A stretch of DNA of 64,000 bases, from the NCBI RefSeq assembly GCF_900186965.1, contig NZ_LT906457.1, forward strand, positions 1,762,501-1,826,500, given 5' to 3'. This document shows positions 61,482-64,000 of this stretch, piece after piece; position 1 is the stretch's first letter; each line of letters starts with the position of its first letter. This DNA is from Legionella spiritensis (lineage in GTDB: Bacteria; Pseudomonadota; Gammaproteobacteria; Legionellales; Legionellaceae). The notes beneath the pieces were generated by a model, which did not search any database, was not told the DNA's origin, and was given only the letters and a program-made list of their open reading frames with translations. Made by a program: the position numbers and the translations under genes.

Positions 61482-61606
61482 GTAACCCGACATGAAGGCA
61501 AAGCTGAAATACGGGAAAACCCCTCACATGGGTGCACCCCACTTCTCTGTGTGCGGTATTAGGACACGAAACCCGCAATACAGCCGCAGACTTCCTTGCG
61601 GGCTAC
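61482..61606 (+). repeat. GTAGCCCG/CGGGCTAC intergenic repeat, copy G (tandem pair)
   Basis: Second, slightly mutated copy (GTAACCCGACATGAAGG at the left, CTTCCTTGCGGGCTAC at the right) of the tandem pair. The centre CACATGGGTGCACCCCACTT is nearly identical to copy F. Its right end lies 18 bp from the M4 protease stop. Confidence 0.88.
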
Positions 61607-61623
61607 CAAAACCTGGCCGTTGA

Positions 61624-63180
61624 TTACACAAGCGGACAGCGAACCGCAACCACATGAAACGCATCTATCACAGCTGCCGTATCCCAGCCTCTATCCATAG
61701 CGGCCTGAATAACACCACACGATGCAAAATCAAAATTTGTATTGGGCACCCAATAATAACGATTGGCGTCAAACATCACCTGAAAGGCTTTTTGCGCATT
61801 CCAGCCAGGCTGATGCGCCAGCAAAAAGAAAGCACGGTTAAACACACCGCTTGAAAAATGCACATCCAGACCTTCGTGGTACTCTTCGGCCGAAGCAATG
61901 GAATAGCCATCATCGCCGGGATTTTCCATATAGCGCAATGGTATGCCGTCCAGAGCTTCTTCCCGCCCTATACTCCAGTCTTTACCGTCCCAGTACCAGG
62001 GATATAATCGGCTTAAATAATCCCGTAACGCCAGATCGGCCATATCCGAAAACGCCTCATCAATGCCGCCGGACTGTCCGTCGTAAATCAGTCCGGAGTA
62101 ATTGTTCGTCACGTTATGACTTAATTCATGAGGGATGGTGGTCTGGCTCATCGGGGCAAAATACTCTTCTCCGTTCCCGATCACAATTTGCTGATGAGAA
62201 TGGATACGGCCGTTTTCATATTCGGTTCCAATGGCAAAAGCGTTATCCAGATTGGCAACATGAACATACGCCCGAACAGGCAAATCATCGCCGAATGGTT
62301 TATCGTCACCGTACAGTTGCTGATACATATCCAGTGTTGTCTGGGCGAAGTACATGGCGTCATTAACAGGAGATAATCCTTCGTTGATCGGCGCATAGCC
62401 TCCATCGTCATAATTGACATATTGCGTATGCCTGCTGCAGGGATAGGAAAAAACCGGATATTGATCTTGTGTTGCCGCACTTATCGGAAACAAGTCCCAG
62501 TCAAACGCCTTGTTTTGCAGATTCACCACCTCAAAATTACTATTGGCGACCCGACAGGTTCCCCCGGCCACCGTGACATCAAAACGCCCGAGACTGTTGA
62601 TCCGGGAATCGGGCTGGCCGTAGTAAAAATCTCCGGAACGCGACGGCAGGCGGATATAGTTCCCTCCGGATCCCTGCCCTACGCGTCGGGTACGTAACGC
62701 GTTAAACGCCTTTAACACGGTGCCGTCATTGGCATCAATAATTTTATTGGGGTTAGCCGGTTTATGGTTATCCATAGTGTAGTATTTCACATGGTAAGCC
62801 AATCTGGCTTTTTTGTTCCTGATGTAGATCACGGTTTTCAATGTGATGTTCTTGCCACCCCGAGCCGCGATTGTCCTGATCACAGATCCCTTGTTTAAGG
62901 CCGGCGTCAGGGAGGATATATCTTTTTCAATGCCTGAAACCATATAACCGCTGTAGGAAATCTTCCCTTTGCTGTGCTCAATAAGTTGATAGCCCCAGAC
63001 CGGTATACCCTTATAAACCACTTGATAACGGCGGTGCCCGTTTTTGTCTTTTACCAGTTGCAACTGATTCTTGAATTGCGTCGCGGCTATTGAAGGCGGT
63101 ATTTTTCCCCAAATTGGCTGGATTTCAGCGGCGTGAACGGTTAAAGGAATCAAGGTTAACAACAATAATGTTTTTTTCAT
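61624..63180 (-). CDS. secreted M4 zinc metalloprotease (ProA/Msp-like)
   Basis: Extracellular thermolysin-family protease of 518 residues. MKKTLLLLTLIPLTVHA is a clear signal peptide, followed by an FTP/PepSY-type propeptide to about residue 175 (GHRRYQVVYKGIPVWGYQLIEH). The mature domain carries HELSH at 351-355 and the third ligand Glu375 in GGIDEAFSDMAD, 24 residues after His351 as in thermolysin. The catalytic-His region is VHFSSGVFNRAFFLL. In Legionella the relative ProA exits by type II secretion after PilD-processed pseudopilins assemble; that route is inferred here. Confidence 0.9.
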   Translation of the reverse strand: MKKTLLLLTLIPLTVHAAEIQPIWGKIPPSIAATQFKNQLQLVKDKNGHRRYQVVYKGIPVWGYQLIEHSKGKISYSGYMVSGIEKDISSLTPALNKGSVIRTIAARGGKNITLKTVIYIRNKKARLAYHVKYYTMDNHKPANPNKIIDANDGTVLKAFNALRTRRVGQGSGGNYIRLPSRSGDFYYGQPDSRINSLGRFDVTVAGGTCRVANSNFEVVNLQNKAFDWDLFPISAATQDQYPVFSYPCSRHTQYVNYDDGGYAPINEGLSPVNDAMYFAQTTLDMYQQLYGDDKPFGDDLPVRAYVHVANLDNAFAIGTEYENGRIHSHQQIVIGNGEEYFAPMSQTTIPHELSHNVTNNYSGLIYDGQSGGIDEAFSDMADLALRDYLSRLYPWYWDGKDWSIGREEALDGIPLRYMENPGDDGYSIASAEEYHEGLDVHFSSGVFNRAFFLLAHQPGWNAQKAFQVMFDANRYYWVPNTNFDFASCGVIQAAMDRGWDTAAVIDAFHVVAVRCPLV

Positions 63181-63320
63181 GAAAACGTCCTGTTTCGGCT
63201 CTGAGTGGGATCTGATACTCGTTGCCTGTCATTTTGACTGACGAGTTAAGCGAATAAAAATATTTGCAGTTGTAAAGCGAGTTGTCAACCAATACCGGTT
63301 TCCCGGCAGCCTGCGACCTC

Positions 63321-64000
63321 TTACAGGCAGCACGTTTCGTTTATGACTTTTTCTTCGCCATTTAACTGACTCAGAATAGCCTCATTAACCGGCTTGCTGT
63401 TTCTATGATCAAGGAAAGCTTGCATACCAATTTTACAATATGCCACAAATTGATCGGCGCTACGCGGGATATCATCCGCTTTCTCAAACGCTTCTACCGG
63501 CAAAATATCATAGTTCAGGCAGAGGGATTTCGCATGAAATACCAAATTGGTCAGGATAAGGGTAGGGAAAATTAAAAATCCTGGCCCATCAATGATTTCT
63601 TTCCATACATCGAACCAGAACCCTTTATTTTTATAGAGATTAACCGGATGTATGGCTTTTGGTTTCCTATAATGACACATTTCGGGAGGCTCGTCAGCGG
63701 ATTCGAACCATACAAAAACGTGTGCTTCCCGCGCGATCAATTTTTCAATTAAGTCATCTTCCCTTAAAAAACAGGCGTAATGCAGCAGGGTAAACTTTTT
63801 ATTGTCCATGACATGAATATTAATTTCATCCATCGCAACCAGTTTGGCCGCCACGTCAATTAAACCGGTCTTTATAGCCAATAAGGCAGGAGAATTACCT
63901 AACGACACAGCGTTTAACTCATCTTCACTCATACTGTCTATCAATGCCAGACATGCTTCGGAATCCCTTGCCAGGATGGCTTTGTGAAGCTCGTTGTTAT
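63321..64000 (-). CDS. ankyrin-repeat protein, 5' end outside window
   Basis: About 226 codons are visible and the frame is open to the window edge (NELHKAILARDSEACLALI...), so the TTG at 63944 is not the start and the gene is partial. Ankyrin-type repeats occupy the visible N-terminal part: NSPALLAIKTGLIDVAAKLV and FTLLHYACFLREDDLIEKLI. Beyond about 90 visible residues it changes to a non-repeat domain with a hydrophobic stretch (GPGFLIFPTLILTNLVF). It ends in NETCCL. Ankyrin proteins are common Dot/Icm effectors in Legionella, but translocation is not shown here. Confidence 0.7.
   Translation of the reverse strand, partial: NNELHKAILARDSEACLALIDSMSEDELNAVSLGNSPALLAIKTGLIDVAAKLVAMDEINIHVMDNKKFTLLHYACFLREDDLIEKLIAREAHVFVWFESADEPPEMCHYRKPKAIHPVNLYKNKGFWFDVWKEIIDGPGFLIFPTLILTNLVFHAKSLCLNYDILPVEAFEKADDIPRSADQFVAYCKIGMQAFLDHRNSKPVNEAILSQLNGEEKVINETCCL

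Noticed and set aside
61340-61606. Tandem repeats considered as a CRISPR array
   Set aside because: Only two units of about 125 bp with 16 bp between them and no cas genes; they belong to the dispersed two-hairpin family.
1-64000. tRNA, rRNA, integrase, transposase or prophage genes
   Set aside because: I looked for cloverleaf-like sequence, attachment-site duplications and recombinase motifs and saw none; short MITE-like and REP-like elements are the only mobile-type DNA.

Overview
The window looks like a chromosomal segment from a Legionella-type gammaproteobacterium (Legionellaceae). It carries pilBCD beside a LssB/LssD-type type I secretion pair, a ProA/Msp-like M4 metalloprotease, a POT-family peptide transporter and an MFS transporter of the kind used by amino-acid feeders, an ankyrin-repeat protein, and a large orphan protein that resembles a Dot/Icm effector candidate. 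The genes are typical chromosomal ones with short intergenic gaps and moderate GC. I found no rRNA, tRNA, phage genes, transposase or CRISPR array. The species cannot be named from sequence inspection alone.

Layout. 1-4.1 kb: the 3' part of a YafK-type L,D-transpeptidase gene, then the lssB-lssD pair. 4.1-6.1 kb (minus): hpt, a DUF1820 gene and a methyltransferase. 6.3-10.2 kb: pilB-pilC-pilD. 10.2-11.3 kb (minus): a Sel1-like protein and a membrane protein. 11.6-12.4 kb: ppsR. 12.6-16.0 kb (minus): methylcitrate-cycle operon prpB-prpC-prpD. 16.2-21.3 kb (minus): a Trp-rich microprotein, a PhzF-type protein, then a POT transporter and mnmC. 21.5-24.8 kb: pta-ackA. 24.9-28 kb: hemL (minus) divergent from a rubredoxin gene, then hemJ and terC (minus). 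28-31.5 kb: pcnB-folK, a Usp protein and a COG2187 phosphotransferase. 31.5-33.4 kb (minus): a PRPP-synthetase paralogue and a CysQ-like phosphatase. 33.6-35.7 kb: M13 peptidase. 35.8-37.4 kb (minus): effector candidate. 37.5-43.2 kb (minus): tripartite RND efflux operon. 43.7-50.1 kb: MFS transporter, aldehyde dehydrogenase, threonine aldolase, M20 deacylase and M24 creatinase-fold hydrolase, probably one catabolic unit. 50.3-61.3 kb: a Ni/Co permease divergent from an eleven-gene run, hypABFCDE-hydBGDA-protease, encoding a complete group 3b NAD(P)-linked [NiFe]-hydrogenase and its maturation system. 61.6-64 kb (minus): M4 protease and a truncated ankyrin gene.

How the genes work together. 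prpBCD, ppsR and pta-ackA act around the propionyl-CoA, PEP and acetyl-CoA nodes. PilD processes type IV prepilins and also the pseudopilins of the type II system that exports ProA-like proteases. The Ni permease feeds HypA/HypB, HypCDEF build the Fe(CN)2CO centre, and the last gene trims the HydA precursor.

Non-coding structure. The most distinctive signal is a family of two-hairpin intergenic repeats bounded by GTAGCCCG/CGGGCTAC, with seven copies including one half copy and one tandem pair. There is also a 163-bp MITE-like element with 26-bp perfect terminal inverted repeats and a 4-bp direct flank, plus scattered relics of its end. Further features are a perfect 42-bp palindrome, a 20-bp palindrome before rubredoxin, an inverted pair of DnaA-box sequences, and a 14-bp-arm inverted repeat touching the ribosome-binding site of the aldehyde dehydrogenase gene.
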